Assembly: GCF_028198145.1 (NCBI RefSeq)
Contig: NZ_CP116338.1
Coordinates: 2,604,001-2,668,000 of the forward strand
Direction: 5' to 3'
DNA from: Microbacterium sp. nov. GSS16
GTDB lineage: Bacteria; Actinomycetota; Actinomycetes; Actinomycetales; Microbacteriaceae
DNA length: 64,000 bases
In this document: positions 52,408 to 61,420 of the stretch, one piece after another
Layout: each line of letters starts with the position of its first letter
Numbering within the stretch: position 1 is the stretch's first letter
Made by a program: the position numbers and the translations under genes
The notes under the pieces: model-generated
What the model saw: only the letters and a program-made list of their open reading frames with translations
What the model was told of the DNA's origin: nothing
The model's database searches: none

Positions 52408-55400
52408 GTGTCGAACCAGGTGACCGGCGTCGGTGGCGACGGGGGGTTCGGAGCCAACTCCTGGCTCGTGGATGAGCTCTACGAGCAGTTCAAGAAGGAC
52501 CGCAACTCGGTCGACAAGGAGTGGTGGCCGATCCTCGAGCAGTACACGCCGGATGCCGCGGCTCAGCCCGCCGGCGGCGCCCCGGCAGCGTCTGCCGAAC
52601 CCGCGCACCCCGTCACCGCGCCGATCCCCGTGATCGGCGCGCAGCCCGTCGCCCGCACGACGGCGAAGCCCGCCAAGCAGGCGCCGATCCCGGCGCAGGC
52701 ACCCAAGCGCGAGGCGAAGGACGAGGCGCCGGCCGAGGAGGAGCGCGTCACGCCGCTGCGCGGCATGCCGAAGACCCTCGCGGCCAACATGGATCAGTCG
52801 CTGTCGGTGCCGACCGCCACCAGCGTGCGCACGATCCCCGCGAAGCTGATGATCGACAACCGCATCGTCATCAACAACCACATGTCGCGCACCCGTGGCG
52901 GCAAGGTGAGCTTCACCCACTTGATCGGCTGGGCGCTGATCCGCACGCTCAAGGACTTCCCGAGCCAGAACGTGTTCTACGCCGAGGTCGACGGCAAGCC
53001 GTCGGTCGTCGCGCCGGCGCACGTGAACCTCGGCATCGCCGTGGACGTCCCCAAGCCCGACGGCACCAGGGCCCTGCTCGTGCCGAGCATCAAGCGCGCC
53101 GACACCATGACGTTCGGCGAGTACCTCGCCGCCTATGAGGACCTCATCGCGCGCGCGCGGGCCAACAAGCTCACCGCGGCGGACTTCGCCGGCACGACGG
53201 TCTCGCTGACCAACCCGGGTGGCATCGGCACCGTCCACTCCGTGCCCCGCCTCATGAAGGGCCAGGGCTGCATCATCGGTGCCGGCGCCCTCGACTACCC
53301 TGCCGAGTTCCAGGGATCGAGCCAGCGCACGCTCACCGAGCTGGGCATCGGCAAGACGATCACGCTGACCAGCACCTACGACCACCGCGTCATCCAGGGT
53401 GCGGGGTCGGGCGAGTTCCTGAAGAAGGTGCACGAGCTGCTGATCGGCGAGCGCAGCTTCTACGAGGACATCTTCGCGTCGCTGCGCATCCCCTACCAGC
53501 CGATCCGCTGGAACGCCGACATCGCCGTCGACCTCGCCGAGCGAGTCGACAAGCAGTCGCGCGTGCAGGAGCTCATCAACTCCTACCGCGTGCGCGGTCA
53601 CCTGATGGCCGACATCGACCCGCTCGAGTATGTGCAGCGCTCCCACCCCGACCTCGAGATCGAGAGCCACGGACTCACCTTCTGGGACCTCGACCGCGAG
53701 TTCGTGACCGGCGGCTTCGGCGGCCGTCGCGTCATGAAGCTGCGCGACATCCTCGGTGTGCTGCGCGACTCCTACTGCCGCACTCTCGGCATCGAGTACA
53801 TGCACATCCAGGATCCCGAGCAGCGCCGGTGGTTCCAGGAGAAGCTCGAGGTCAAGTACGTCAAGCCCAACCACGACGAGCAGCTGCGCGTGCTGCGCAA
53901 GCTCAACGAGGCCGAGGCGTTCGAGACGTTCCTGCAGACGAAGTTCGTCGGACAGAAGCGCTTCTCGCTCGAGGGCGGCGAGTCGCTCATCCCGCTGCTC
54001 GACGAGGTGCTGCAGGGCGCGGCGAACGCCGGCCTGGACGGCGCGGCGATCGGCATGGCGCACCGCGGCCGGCTCAATGTGCTCACGAACATCGCGGGCA
54101 AGACGTACGGCCAGGTGTTCCGCGAGTTCGAGGGATCGCTGACCCCAGGCAACCAGCGCGGTTCGGGCGATGTGAAGTACCACCTCGGCACCGAGGGCAC
54201 GTTCATCGCCGAGGACGGCGCCGAGCTGCCCGTGTACCTGGCCGCCAACCCCTCACACCTCGAGACCGTCGACGGCGTGCTCGAGGGCATCGTGCGCGCC
54301 AAGCAGGACCGCAAGCCCATCGGCACCTTCGCCTGGCTGCCGATCCTGGTGCACGGCGACGCGGCGTTCGCCGGTCAGGGCGTGGTGGTCGAGACGCTGC
54401 AGATGTCGCAGCTGCGCGGCTACCGCACCGGTGGCACGGTGCACATCGTCGTGAACAACCAGGTGGGCTTCACCACGCTGCCGACCGATTCGCGCACCTC
54501 GGTGTACGCCACCGACGTCGCGAAGACGATCCAGGCGCCGGTGTTCCACGTGAACGGCGACGACCCCGAGTCGGTCATCCATGTCGCACGTCTCGCCTTC
54601 GAGTACCGCGAGCGCTTCCACCGCGACGTCGTCATCGACCTGATCTGCTACCGCCGGCGCGGTCACAACGAGGGCGACGACCCCTCGATGACCCAGCCGC
54701 TGATGACCGACCTCATCCAGGCGAAGCGGTCGGTGCGCAAGCTGTACACCGACGGCCTCGTCGGCCGCGGCGACATCACCGAGGAGGAGTACGACCAGGC
54801 TAAGGCGGACTTCCAGAACCGCCTCGAGATCGCCTTCGCCGAGACCCACGCCGCCGAGACGGGTGCGACGCCGATCGCCCCCGACCTGGCGCCGGTCGAT
54901 GCGCAGGTGGGCGCCCCCGACGTCACCGGCGTGCCGCTCGAGGTCGTCCACCTCATCGGCGACGCGCACGCGAACAAGCCGGACGGCTTCACGGTGCACT
55001 CGAAGCTGCAGCAGCAGCTCGACAAGCGCGTGGCGATGAGCCGCGAGGGCGGCATCGACTGGGGGTTCGGCGAGCTGCTCGCCTTCGGGTCGCTGCTCGT
55101 CGAGGGCACTCCCGTGCGCCTCGCCGGACAGGACTCCCGTCGCGGCACGTTCGTGCAGCGTCATGCTGTGCTGCACGACCGCCGCAACGGCCAGGAGTGG
55201 CTGCCCCTCGCCAACCTGTCCGACAGTCAGGGCCGCTTCTTCGTCTACGACTCGCTGCTCAGCGAGTACGCCGCGCTCGGGTTCGAGTACGGCTACTCGG
55301 TCGAGAACCCGGATGCCCTCGTGCTCTGGGAAGCGCAGTTCGGCGACTTCGCCAACGGCGCCCAGTCGGTGATCGACGAGTACATCTCGGCCGCCGAGCA

Positions 55401-56079
55401 GAAATGGGGCCAGCAGTCCAGCGTGGTCATGCTGCTGCCGCACGGCTACGAGGGGCAGGGCCCCGATCACTCCTCCGCGCGCATGGAGCGCTTCCTGCAG
55501 CTGTGCGCGCAGGAGAACATGTACGTGGCCCGCCCCTCCACGCCGGCGTCGTACTTCCACCTGCTGCGTCGCCAGGCCTACGCCCGTCCGCGCAAGCCGC
55601 TGATCGTCTTCACGCCGAAGGCGATGCTGCGTCTGCGCGGTGCGACCAGCGAGGTCGAGGACTTCACCGCGGGCCGCTTCGAGCCGGTGATCGACGACGA
55701 CCGCGGTCTCGACCGCGACGCCGTCACCCGGGTGCTCGTGCACTCGGGCAAGATCCACTGGGATCTGCGCAGCGAGCTCGAGAAGAACCCGAATCGCCAG
55801 ATCGCGCTGGTGCGCCTCGAGCAGCTCTACCCGACGCCGATCGACGAGCTGAAGGCGATCACCGACTCGTACCCGAACGCCGAGCTCGTGTGGGTGCAGG
55901 ACGAGCCCGAGAACCAGGGCGCCTGGCCGTTCCTGGCGCTGCAGTTCGCCGAGGTCCCCGGACCTCGCCAGTTCCACGCGGTGACCCGTCCGGCAGCCGC
56001 GTCGCCGGCGACCGGGTCGTCGAAGGTGCACGCGGCCGAGCAGGTCGCTCTGCTGAAGACCGCGCTGAGCATCGGCTGA
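52408..56079 (+). CDS. kgd: Multifunctional 2-oxoglutarate decarboxylase/dehydrogenase E1 with fused E2 succinyltransferase domain
   Basis: A 1223-residue fusion enzyme as in mycobacteria (Kgd/SucA). Residues 1-40 are the E1 N-terminal helix (WLVDELYEQFKKDRNSVDKEWWP), 41-110 a Pro/Ala/Lys linker, about 115-345 the E2 acyltransferase domain with active-site DHRVIQGAGSGEFL, and about 370-1223 the thiamine-diphosphate E1 domain (HGDAAFAGQGVVVETLQ to VNNQVGF). It runs the 2-oxoglutarate step of the TCA cycle with a separate E3 and can release succinic semialdehyde. Regulation by a GarA-type FHA protein is known for mycobacteria, not seen here. Confidence 0.95.
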   Translation: MSNQVTGVGGDGGFGANSWLVDELYEQFKKDRNSVDKEWWPILEQYTPDAAAQPAGGAPAASAEPAHPVTAPIPVIGAQPVARTTAKPAKQAPIPAQAPKREAKDEAPAEEERVTPLRGMPKTLAANMDQSLSVPTATSVRTIPAKLMIDNRIVINNHMSRTRGGKVSFTHLIGWALIRTLKDFPSQNVFYAEVDGKPSVVAPAHVNLGIAVDVPKPDGTRALLVPSIKRADTMTFGEYLAAYEDLIARARANKLTAADFAGTTVSLTNPGGIGTVHSVPRLMKGQGCIIGAGALDYPAEFQGSSQRTLTELGIGKTITLTSTYDHRVIQGAGSGEFLKKVHELLIGERSFYEDIFASLRIPYQPIRWNADIAVDLAERVDKQSRVQELINSYRVRGHLMADIDPLEYVQRSHPDLEIESHGLTFWDLDREFVTGGFGGRRVMKLRDILGVLRDSYCRTLGIEYMHIQDPEQRRWFQEKLEVKYVKPNHDEQLRVLRKLNEAEAFETFLQTKFVGQKRFSLEGGESLIPLLDEVLQGAANAGLDGAAIGMAHRGRLNVLTNIAGKTYGQVFREFEGSLTPGNQRGSGDVKYHLGTEGTFIAEDGAELPVYLAANPSHLETVDGVLEGIVRAKQDRKPIGTFAWLPILVHGDAAFAGQGVVVETLQMSQLRGYRTGGTVHIVVNNQVGFTTLPTDSRTSVYATDVAKTIQAPVFHVNGDDPESVIHVARLAFEYRERFHRDVVIDLICYRRRGHNEGDDPSMTQPLMTDLIQAKRSVRKLYTDGLVGRGDITEEEYDQAKADFQNRLEIAFAETHAAETGATPIAPDLAPVDAQVGAPDVTGVPLEVVHLIGDAHANKPDGFTVHSKLQQQLDKRVAMSREGGIDWGFGELLAFGSLLVEGTPVRLAGQDSRRGTFVQRHAVLHDRRNGQEWLPLANLSDSQGRFFVYDSLLSEYAALGFEYGYSVENPDALVLWEAQFGDFANGAQSVIDEYISAAEQKWGQQSSVVMLLPHGYEGQGPDHSSARMERFLQLCAQENMYVARPSTPASYFHLLRRQAYARPRKPLIVFTPKAMLRLRGATSEVEDFTAGRFEPVIDDDRGLDRDAVTRVLVHSGKIHWDLRSELEKNPNRQIALVRLEQLYPTPIDELKAITDSYPNAELVWVQDEPENQGAWPFLALQFAEVPGPRQFHAVTRPAAASPATGSSKVHAAEQVALLKTALSIG

Positions 56080-56100
56080 CGCTCGAGCGGATGCGAGAGG

Positions 56101-56117
56101 CCGCCATCGGATGGCGG
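56101..56117. terminator. Short hairpin between kgd and the Eis-like gene
   Basis: CCGCCATCGGATGGCGG forms a compact stem between two convergent genes, directly abutting the downstream stop codon. Probably a weak bidirectional terminator. Confidence 0.5.
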
Positions 56118-57412
56118 TCAGTACCAGATGCCGAGCAGCGGCGAAGGCGTCGTCAGGAACGCCAGGGAGAGGGCTTCGACCGCGGCGTCGGCGCCGTGGA
56201 TGCGACCGGCTGCGGCGAGCTGCGCGGCAGGCACTCCCCCGGCGTAGATCGTCGACAGCTCGACCACGCCGAGCGTGACGTCCGGCGAATCCGACGTCGC
56301 GCCCAGCCGGCACCGGCCGCTGTCGTCGATGGTGATCCGCCAGTCGCCTGCCGCGAATCCGAGCGGGTCCTCGACGCGGATCACGAGATCGAGCGGCGCA
56401 CGGTACGTGCGCGCGGCGAGCGCCGCCTCGACGTCGAGCACCCGCAGCCAGCCGTGGTCGTGCACCTCGGCCGTCACCGCGCGCTGATCGGCGACCAGCC
56501 AGGGCAGCGGATCGTCGATCGGACGCAGGTCGACGCGCGCCTTGTTCACCAGGTCGTGCTGCACGACGAACCGCCAGATCGCGCGCAGCGCGTCGTCGGA
56601 GGTCGTGATGATCGAGCGGATGCGCATCTCGGAGCGGAAGCCGCCCGGGACCTCGGCGAGCGTGTACGCCATGGCGCCCTGCAGCGCGCCGTCCGCGTCG
56701 GTGAACCGCACCCCGCGGACGGCCGCCGCCTCCTTGTCGCCCTCGGCGAGGCCCGCCATGCGCTGCCAGCGACCGCGCCACCCGGGGATCTGGCCGGAAC
56801 GCACGCCTCGGGATGCCTCGTGCAGGCGCTCGAGGTCGTCGGCGAGAGTCTGCTTGTCTGCGTAGATCAGTCGCCGGCCGACGTCTCGACCCCGCCCCAG
56901 CCCGCGCGGGCCGTGTCGACGGTGAATCGCATGACGGGCACGGCGGGGCCGAAACCGTAGCGGCCGTAGATCGTCGCCTCGGATGCCGTGAGCCCGGCGA
57001 CCGGGACGCCGGCGTTCGCCGCGGCTCGCAGCTCGCCCTCGAGAAGGCTGCGCGCGATGCCGCGTCGACGGTGGGTGCCGGCGACGGTGACCGAGCTGAT
57101 CGCCCACATGTCGATCTCGCCACCGGGGACGCTCAACGGCGTCACCCAGCTGTTCACCGTGGCGATCGGCCAGGTGCCGGCCGACGGGTCGTAGACGCCG
57201 ATGTTGCGCCGCATGCGCATGGTCTCGCGGGTCTGCGCCAGTTCGGCGTCAGTGGGGTCCTCATCGAGGAAGCCGCGCGAGTCAGCGCGGAGGAAGCCCT
57301 CCGCGTCGGCATCCACCGCCATGTCGGCGATGCGGTAGTCCAGGCCCTTCTCGCGCAGGCGTCGCTGCGACTCGAGGTCGACGGAGATGATGGTCTCTTC
57401 CGATGCGGTCAT
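56118..57412 (-). pseudogene. Eis-family GNAT acetyltransferase, frameshifted
   Basis: Two frames together make one Eis-like protein of about 431 residues. The first (57412 to 56867, 181 codons) holds the GNAT core with ISSVTVAGTHRRRGIARSLL and TASEATIYGRYGFGPA, then ends early. The second, offset by one base, runs from about 56880 to 56118 with YADKQTLADDLERLHEASRG and the C-terminal SCP2-like domain ending LLGIWY. Adding one G to the GGGG run at 56890-56893 (plus strand CCCC) restores GWGGGRDVGRRLIYADK. It may be a recent mutation, a slippery phase-variable tract or a sequence error. TAGGCT lies 6 nt before the ATG. Confidence 0.8.
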
Positions 57413-57418
57413 CCGTCC

Positions 57419-57424
57419 AGCCTA
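57419..57424 (-). promoter_or_regulatory. Leaderless -10 box of the Eis-like gene
   Basis: TAGGCT on the minus strand, 6 nt before the ATG at 57412. Confidence 0.5.
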
Positions 57425-57449
57425 GGGGGACGTGCTCCCGCCACCGCCG

Positions 57450-57692
57450 TCAGTGAGTCGCCTGTGCCGCTCGCAGGCGCGCGAGCACCTGGTCGCGCAG
57501 CTCTTCGGGTGCGGTCTCCTTGCAGGCGCGCGCCACGACCTCGGTGAGGGTCTTGGCGACGAGCGCCTCGTCCTTGCATGCCTCGCAGTTCTCGAGATGC
57601 TCGCGGATCTCGAGGTGCCCGGTGCGGCACACCTCGTTGCGGAGGTACTCCTCCAGATCCCGGCGCGCCTTCTCGCAGCCGCAGTCACTCAT
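57450..57692 (-). CDS. rsrA: Redox-sensing zinc anti-sigma factor (RsrA/RshA)
   Basis: An 80-residue ZAS-type anti-sigma factor. Cys6, His32, Cys36 and Cys39 (HLENCEACK) correspond to the zinc and disulfide residues of Streptomyces RsrA. Under disulfide stress zinc is lost and SigR is released. The ATG overlaps the sigR stop by 4 bp, so sigma and anti-sigma are made together. Confidence 0.93.
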   Translation of the reverse strand: MSDCGCEKARRDLEEYLRNEVCRTGHLEIREHLENCEACKDEALVAKTLTEVVARACKETAPEELRDQVLARLRAAQATH

Positions 57693-58357
57693 TTCCTGCT
57701 CCTCGGTTCTGCCGCGCGGATTCCCCGTTCAGCGGCGTAGTCGGCCAGCAGCTCGCGAAGCATGCGCCTGCCACGGTGCAGACGGCTCATCACGGTGCCG
57801 ATGGGGGTCTTCATGATGTCGGCGATCTCCTGGTAGGAGAACCCCTCGACGTCGGCGAGGTAGACCGCGAGGCGGAAGTCCTCCGGCACCTCCTGCAGCG
57901 CGTCCTTCACCACCGACGCCGGCATGCGGTCGATCGCCTCCGCTTCGGCGGAGCGGCCGTGCGACGCGGTCGTCGACTCGGCGCCGCCGAGCTGCCAGTC
58001 CTCGAGTTCGTCGATCGTGCCCTGGAACGGCTCTCGCTGACGCTTGCGGTAGATGTTGATGTACGTGTTCGTGAGGATGCGATACAGCCACGCCTTGAGG
58101 TTCGTGCCCTGCGTGAAGCTCGACCACGCGCCGTAGGCCTTCACAAAGGTCTCCTGCACGAGGTCGGCGGCGTCGGCCGGATTGCGCGTCATGCGCATGG
58201 CCGCGCCATAGAGCTGATCCATGAAGGGGATCGCCTGCTCCTCGAAGTCGCGTCGAGGATCGCTGGAAGCTGTCTCGTCCATCACGGGCCAGTCTAGGCG
58301 GGAGCGCACCGCGTCCGAGGGGGCGTCGACGCGGTCGAGGAGCACGTTCGCCGTCAT
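57689..58357 (-). CDS. sigR: ECF sigma factor for thiol-oxidative stress (SigR/SigH)
   Basis: A 222-residue ECF12-type sigma factor: region 2 with [31 protein letters not shown] near residue 45 and region 4 with [31 protein letters not shown] near 170. The ATG at 58357 follows GGAGAAG. A second in-frame start, GTG 58285 (or ATG 58282), sits 5-8 nt behind a TAGACT box and would give a protein about 24 residues shorter. A GGAAT-N18-GTT promoter lies upstream. This recalls the two SigR forms of Streptomyces coelicolor. Confidence 0.93.
   Translation of the reverse strand: MTANVLLDRVDAPSDAVRSRLDWPVMDETASSDPRRDFEEQAIPFMDQLYGAAMRMTRNPADAADLVQETFVKAYGAWSSFTQGTNLKAWLYRILTNTYINIYRKRQREPFQGTIDELEDWQLGGAESTTASHGRSAEAEAIDRMPASVVKDALQEVPEDFRLAVYLADVEGFSYQEIADIMKTPIGTVMSRLHRGRRMLRELLADYAAERGIRAAEPRSRK
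58291..58296 (-). promoter_or_regulatory. Internal leaderless -10 box in sigR (short isoform)
   Basis: TAGACT on the minus strand, 5 nt before an in-frame GTG and 8 nt before an in-frame ATG inside sigR. Probably the housekeeping promoter for a 198-residue form. Confidence 0.5.
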
Positions 58358-58392
58358 CCGTCTTCTCCTCTCCCTCTGTCGCAGGCCTTCAC

Positions 58393-58398
58393 TAGGCT
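58393..58398 (+). promoter_or_regulatory. Leaderless -10 box of aroA
   Basis: TAGGCT, then 8 nt, then the aroA ATG. It lies within the divergent sigR promoter region. Confidence 0.55.
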
Positions 58399-58401
58399 AA
58401 G

Positions 58402-58427
58402 AACCGATGAGCACTGAACGGTATTCC
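58402..58427 (-). promoter_or_regulatory. SigR-type autoregulatory promoter of sigR
   Basis: On the minus strand GGAAT (58427-58423), 18 bp, then GTT (58404-58402): an exact match to the recalled SigR/SigH consensus GGAAT-N18-GTT. It is 45 bp from the long-form sigR ATG and overlaps the first codons of aroA. Confidence 0.75.
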
Positions 58428-59732
58428 CCCGCATCCTCGCGAGGCCGGTACGTCGCGCCGGCCGCCGAGCACGCCGTGCGCGCGTCCGTCACGATCCCCG
58501 GCTCGAAGTCGCTCACGAACCGCGAGCTGGTGATCGCCGCGATCGCCGACGGTCCCGGCCGGCTGATCCGCCCGCTGCACTCGGACGACTCGCGTCGCAT
58601 GATCGAGGCGCTGCGCCAGCTGGGCGTCGGCATCGAGGAGGAGCCGTCGGACGGCGAGTTCGGCCCGGATCTCGTCATCACGCCCGCGCGCCTCCGCGGA
58701 GGGGTGAGCATCGACTGCGGTCAGGCCGGCACCGTGATGCGCTTCATCGCGCCACTCGCGGGCCTCGCCGACGACGAGGTGCACCTGACCGCGCACGAGA
58801 GCGCGCTGCACCGCCCGATGGGCGCGCTGATCACCGGGCTGCGGGATCTCGGTGTCGACGTCGACGATGAGGGCACCTGGTCACTGCCGTTCACCGTGCG
58901 CGGGCACGGACGCATCCGCGGCGGACGGGTCGAGATCGACGCCTCGGGATCCAGCCAGTTCGTCTCCGGGCTGCTCCTCGCCGCACCGAAGTTCGACGTC
59001 GGCCTGCATCTCGTGCACACCGGCGAGCGCCTGCCGAGCCTGCCGCACATCGACATGACGATCGAATCCCTCAGCCGACGGGGCATCCGCATCGAGCGCC
59101 CCGCCGCGGGCGAGTGGCTCGTCGAGGCGGGCGTGCCGCGGGCCAAGGACGTGGCGATCGAACCCGACCTCTCCAACGCCGCGCCGTTCCTGGCGGCCGC
59201 GCTGGTGACCGGTGGGGAGGTCACGGTTCCGGGGTGGCCGCTGCACTCCACGCAGCCGGGCGCCCTGCTGCCCGACATCCTGCACGCGCTCGGCGCCCAC
59301 ACGAGCCGGCACGGCGGTGCTCTCACGGTGCGCGCGGGCGACGGCATCCGCGGCCTCGACATCGACCTGTCGGCGGCCAGCGAGCTGACGCCGACCATCG
59401 CGGGTCTGGCAGCGTTCGCCGACGGTCCCACCACCATCCGCGGGGTCGGGCACATCCGCACGCACGAGACCGACCGCATCGCGGCGCTCGTGAACAACCT
59501 GCGCGCCCTCGGCGGCGAGGCCGAGGAGCTCTCGGACGGTCTTCGGATCATCCCGCGCCCGCTGCGCGGCGGCGTGTGGCCTGCGCATCACGATCACCGG
59601 ATGGCGACCACCGGCGCGCTCATCGGCCTGCGAGTCCCCGGCGTCGAGATCGACGACATCGGCACGACGGCCAAGACCCTGCCGGAGTTCACCCGGCTTT
59701 GGGAGCGCATGCTGACGGGCGCCATCGCGTGA
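58407..59732 (+). CDS. aroA: 3-phosphoshikimate 1-carboxyvinyltransferase (EPSP synthase)
   Basis: Shikimate-pathway enzyme that joins PEP to shikimate-3-phosphate. The 441-residue protein shows PGSKSLTNRELVIAA near residue 31, DCGQAGTVMRF near 103, SSQFVSGLLLA near 183, RTHETDRIAALVNNL near 353 and DHRMATTGALIGL near 395. The GSKSLTNR and QAGT motifs fit the glyphosate-sensitive class I-like actinobacterial form, but resistance cannot be judged. It overlaps rsgA by 4 bp. Confidence 0.96.
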   Translation: MSTERYSPASSRGRYVAPAAEHAVRASVTIPGSKSLTNRELVIAAIADGPGRLIRPLHSDDSRRMIEALRQLGVGIEEEPSDGEFGPDLVITPARLRGGVSIDCGQAGTVMRFIAPLAGLADDEVHLTAHESALHRPMGALITGLRDLGVDVDDEGTWSLPFTVRGHGRIRGGRVEIDASGSSQFVSGLLLAAPKFDVGLHLVHTGERLPSLPHIDMTIESLSRRGIRIERPAAGEWLVEAGVPRAKDVAIEPDLSNAAPFLAAALVTGGEVTVPGWPLHSTQPGALLPDILHALGAHTSRHGGALTVRAGDGIRGLDIDLSAASELTPTIAGLAAFADGPTTIRGVGHIRTHETDRIAALVNNLRALGGEAEELSDGLRIIPRPLRGGVWPAHHDHRMATTGALIGLRVPGVEIDDIGTTAKTLPEFTRLWERMLTGAIA

Positions 59733-60772
59733 GCTGGCTCGGCGACGACGACGACCTCGACGATGTCGAGGAGTTCGACGAGAGCCGCATCCGCACCCGC
59801 CCCAACCCGAAGGCGAACCGCCCGCGCACGAAGCGCCGCCCGGCGCACGACGACGCGGAGATCGGGCGCATCCTGGGGGTCGACCGCGGCCGGTACAGCG
59901 TGCTGCTCGGCGAGGACACCGCCGACGAGCGCATGATCACCGCCGCCCGAGCCCGCGAACTGCGTCGCACGCCGATCGTGACCGGCGACCAAGCCCGTGT
60001 CGTCGGCGACCTGTCGGGCGACGACGGCACCCTGGGCCGCATCGTCGGCATCGTCGAGCGCACCTCGCTGCTGCGCCGCAGCGCCGACGACACCGACCAG
60101 GTCGAGCGCGTCATCGTCGCGAACGCCGACCAGATGCTCGTCGTCGTGGCAGCGGCGGATCCCGAGCCGCGCGCCCGGCTCGTCGACCGCTACCTCGTGG
60201 CAGCGCTGGATGCCGGCATCCGCCCTCTGCTCGTCGTGACGAAGACAGATCTCGCCGATCCCGCCGACTTCCTCGCGCACTTCGATGGTCTCGACCTGAC
60301 GGTGTTCACGAGCGCGCGCGGGCACATGCCGGTCGACGAGATCGGTGCGGCCCTGGTGGGCCATTCCACCGTGTTCGTCGGGCACTCCGGCGTGGGCAAG
60401 TCCACCCTGGTGAACGCGCTGGTACCCGAGGCGCACCGCGCGACCGGACATGTCAACGAGGTCACCGGCCGCGGCCGGCACACCTCGTCGTCGACCGTGT
60501 CGCTGCGCTACGTCGGCGCGACGGGCAGCGGCTGGGTGATCGACACCCCTGGTGTCCGCTCGTTCGGGCTCGGGCACGTCGATCCCGCCAACATCCTCAC
60601 CGCCTACACCGAGCTGGCGGAGATCGCCGAGAACTGCCCGCGCGGCTGCACGCACCTGGCCGACGCCGAGGACTGCGCGCTGAACGAAGCGGCGGCAGAC
60701 GGTGAGCTGAGCGAGACCGGACAGGCCAGGCTGGAGTCGCTGCAGCGGCTGCTGGCCACCTTCGCCGGATAG
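59729..60772 (+). CDS. rsgA: Ribosome small subunit-dependent GTPase A
   Basis: A circularly permuted GTPase that checks late 30S ribosome maturation. The 347-residue protein has an acidic N-terminal tail, an OB fold (about 45-115), G4 TKTD near residue 170, G1 GHSGVGKST near 215, G3 DTPGVRSFGL near 272 and the C-terminal zinc knuckle CPRGCTHLADAEDC. The GTG start overlaps the aroA stop. Its TAG stop codon is part of the bcp -10 box. Confidence 0.95.
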   Translation: MSWLGDDDDLDDVEEFDESRIRTRPNPKANRPRTKRRPAHDDAEIGRILGVDRGRYSVLLGEDTADERMITAARARELRRTPIVTGDQARVVGDLSGDDGTLGRIVGIVERTSLLRRSADDTDQVERVIVANADQMLVVVAAADPEPRARLVDRYLVAALDAGIRPLLVVTKTDLADPADFLAHFDGLDLTVFTSARGHMPVDEIGAALVGHSTVFVGHSGVGKSTLVNALVPEAHRATGHVNEVTGRGRHTSSSTVSLRYVGATGSGWVIDTPGVRSFGLGHVDPANILTAYTELAEIAENCPRGCTHLADAEDCALNEAAADGELSETGQARLESLQRLLATFAG

Positions 60773-60775
60773 GCT
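60770..60775 (+). promoter_or_regulatory. Leaderless -10 box of bcp overlapping the rsgA stop codon
   Basis: TAGGCT whose TAG is the rsgA stop codon, 6 nt before the bcp GTG. Confidence 0.5.
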
Positions 60776-60781
60776 GGACCG

Positions 60782-61255
60782 GTGACGACACGCCTGGAAC
60801 CCGGTACGCCCGCCCCCGACTTCTCGCTGCTCGACCAGGACGGCAACACCGTCTCGCTAGCCGATCTGCGCGGCCGCAGAGTCATCCTGTACTTCTACCC
60901 CGCGGCCATGACGCCCGGCTGCACGACCCAGGCGTGCGACTTCCGCGACAGCATCTCGTCGCTGCAGGGGGCCGGGTACACTGTGGTCGGCGTCTCCCGC
61001 GACGAGCCTGAGAAGCTGAGCACCTTCCGCGAGCGCGACGGGCTCACCTTCACGCTGCTCAGCGATCCCGACCACGCGGTGCACACCGCGTACGGCGTGT
61101 GGGGCGAGAAGATGAACTACGGCAAGGTCGTCGAGGGCGTCATCCGCTCGACGTTCGTCATCGACGAGCAGGGCACGATCAGCGCGGCGCAGTACAACGT
61201 GAAGGCGACCGGTCACGTCGCCCGGCTGCGCAAGATGCTCGGCATCGACGCCTGA
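60782..61255 (+). CDS. bcp: Thioredoxin-dependent thiol peroxidase (Bcp/PrxQ)
   Basis: A 157-residue peroxiredoxin that reduces peroxides with thioredoxin. The peroxidatic and resolving cysteines are five residues apart in TPGCTTQACDFRD near residue 43, the alpha-type PrxQ pattern. The GTG start has no ribosome site but lies 6 nt after a -10 box. Confidence 0.94.
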   Translation: MTTRLEPGTPAPDFSLLDQDGNTVSLADLRGRRVILYFYPAAMTPGCTTQACDFRDSISSLQGAGYTVVGVSRDEPEKLSTFRERDGLTFTLLSDPDHAVHTAYGVWGEKMNYGKVVEGVIRSTFVIDEQGTISAAQYNVKATGHVARLRKMLGIDA

Positions 61256-61261
61256 GCTCCG

Positions 61262-61420
61262 AGCGGGGCGCCCCTCTCAGCCGCGGGCGCCCCTCTCAGC
61301 CCCTCCCGCCCTGCTCAGCCCCGGTCGCCCGGCTCAGCCTGCCTCAGCCGCGGGCGCCCCTCTCAGCCCCGGTCGCCCGGCTCAGCCCCGGTCGCCCGGC
61401 TCAGCCCCGCTGGCCCGGCT
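61262..61420 (-). repeat. 19-bp degenerate tandem repeat downstream of a membrane protein gene
   Basis: About eight units of GCCGGGCGACCGGGGCTGA (minus strand), with variants and one short unit. The first unit holds the last codons and TGA stop of the 61401-61817 gene; each later unit again ends in CTGA. The array fills the whole gap to the bcp stop. Confidence 0.85.

Noticed and set aside
56118..57412. Two separate genes in place of one Eis-like gene
   Set aside because: The second frame has no start or ribosome site near the junction and both parts match consecutive regions of one family.
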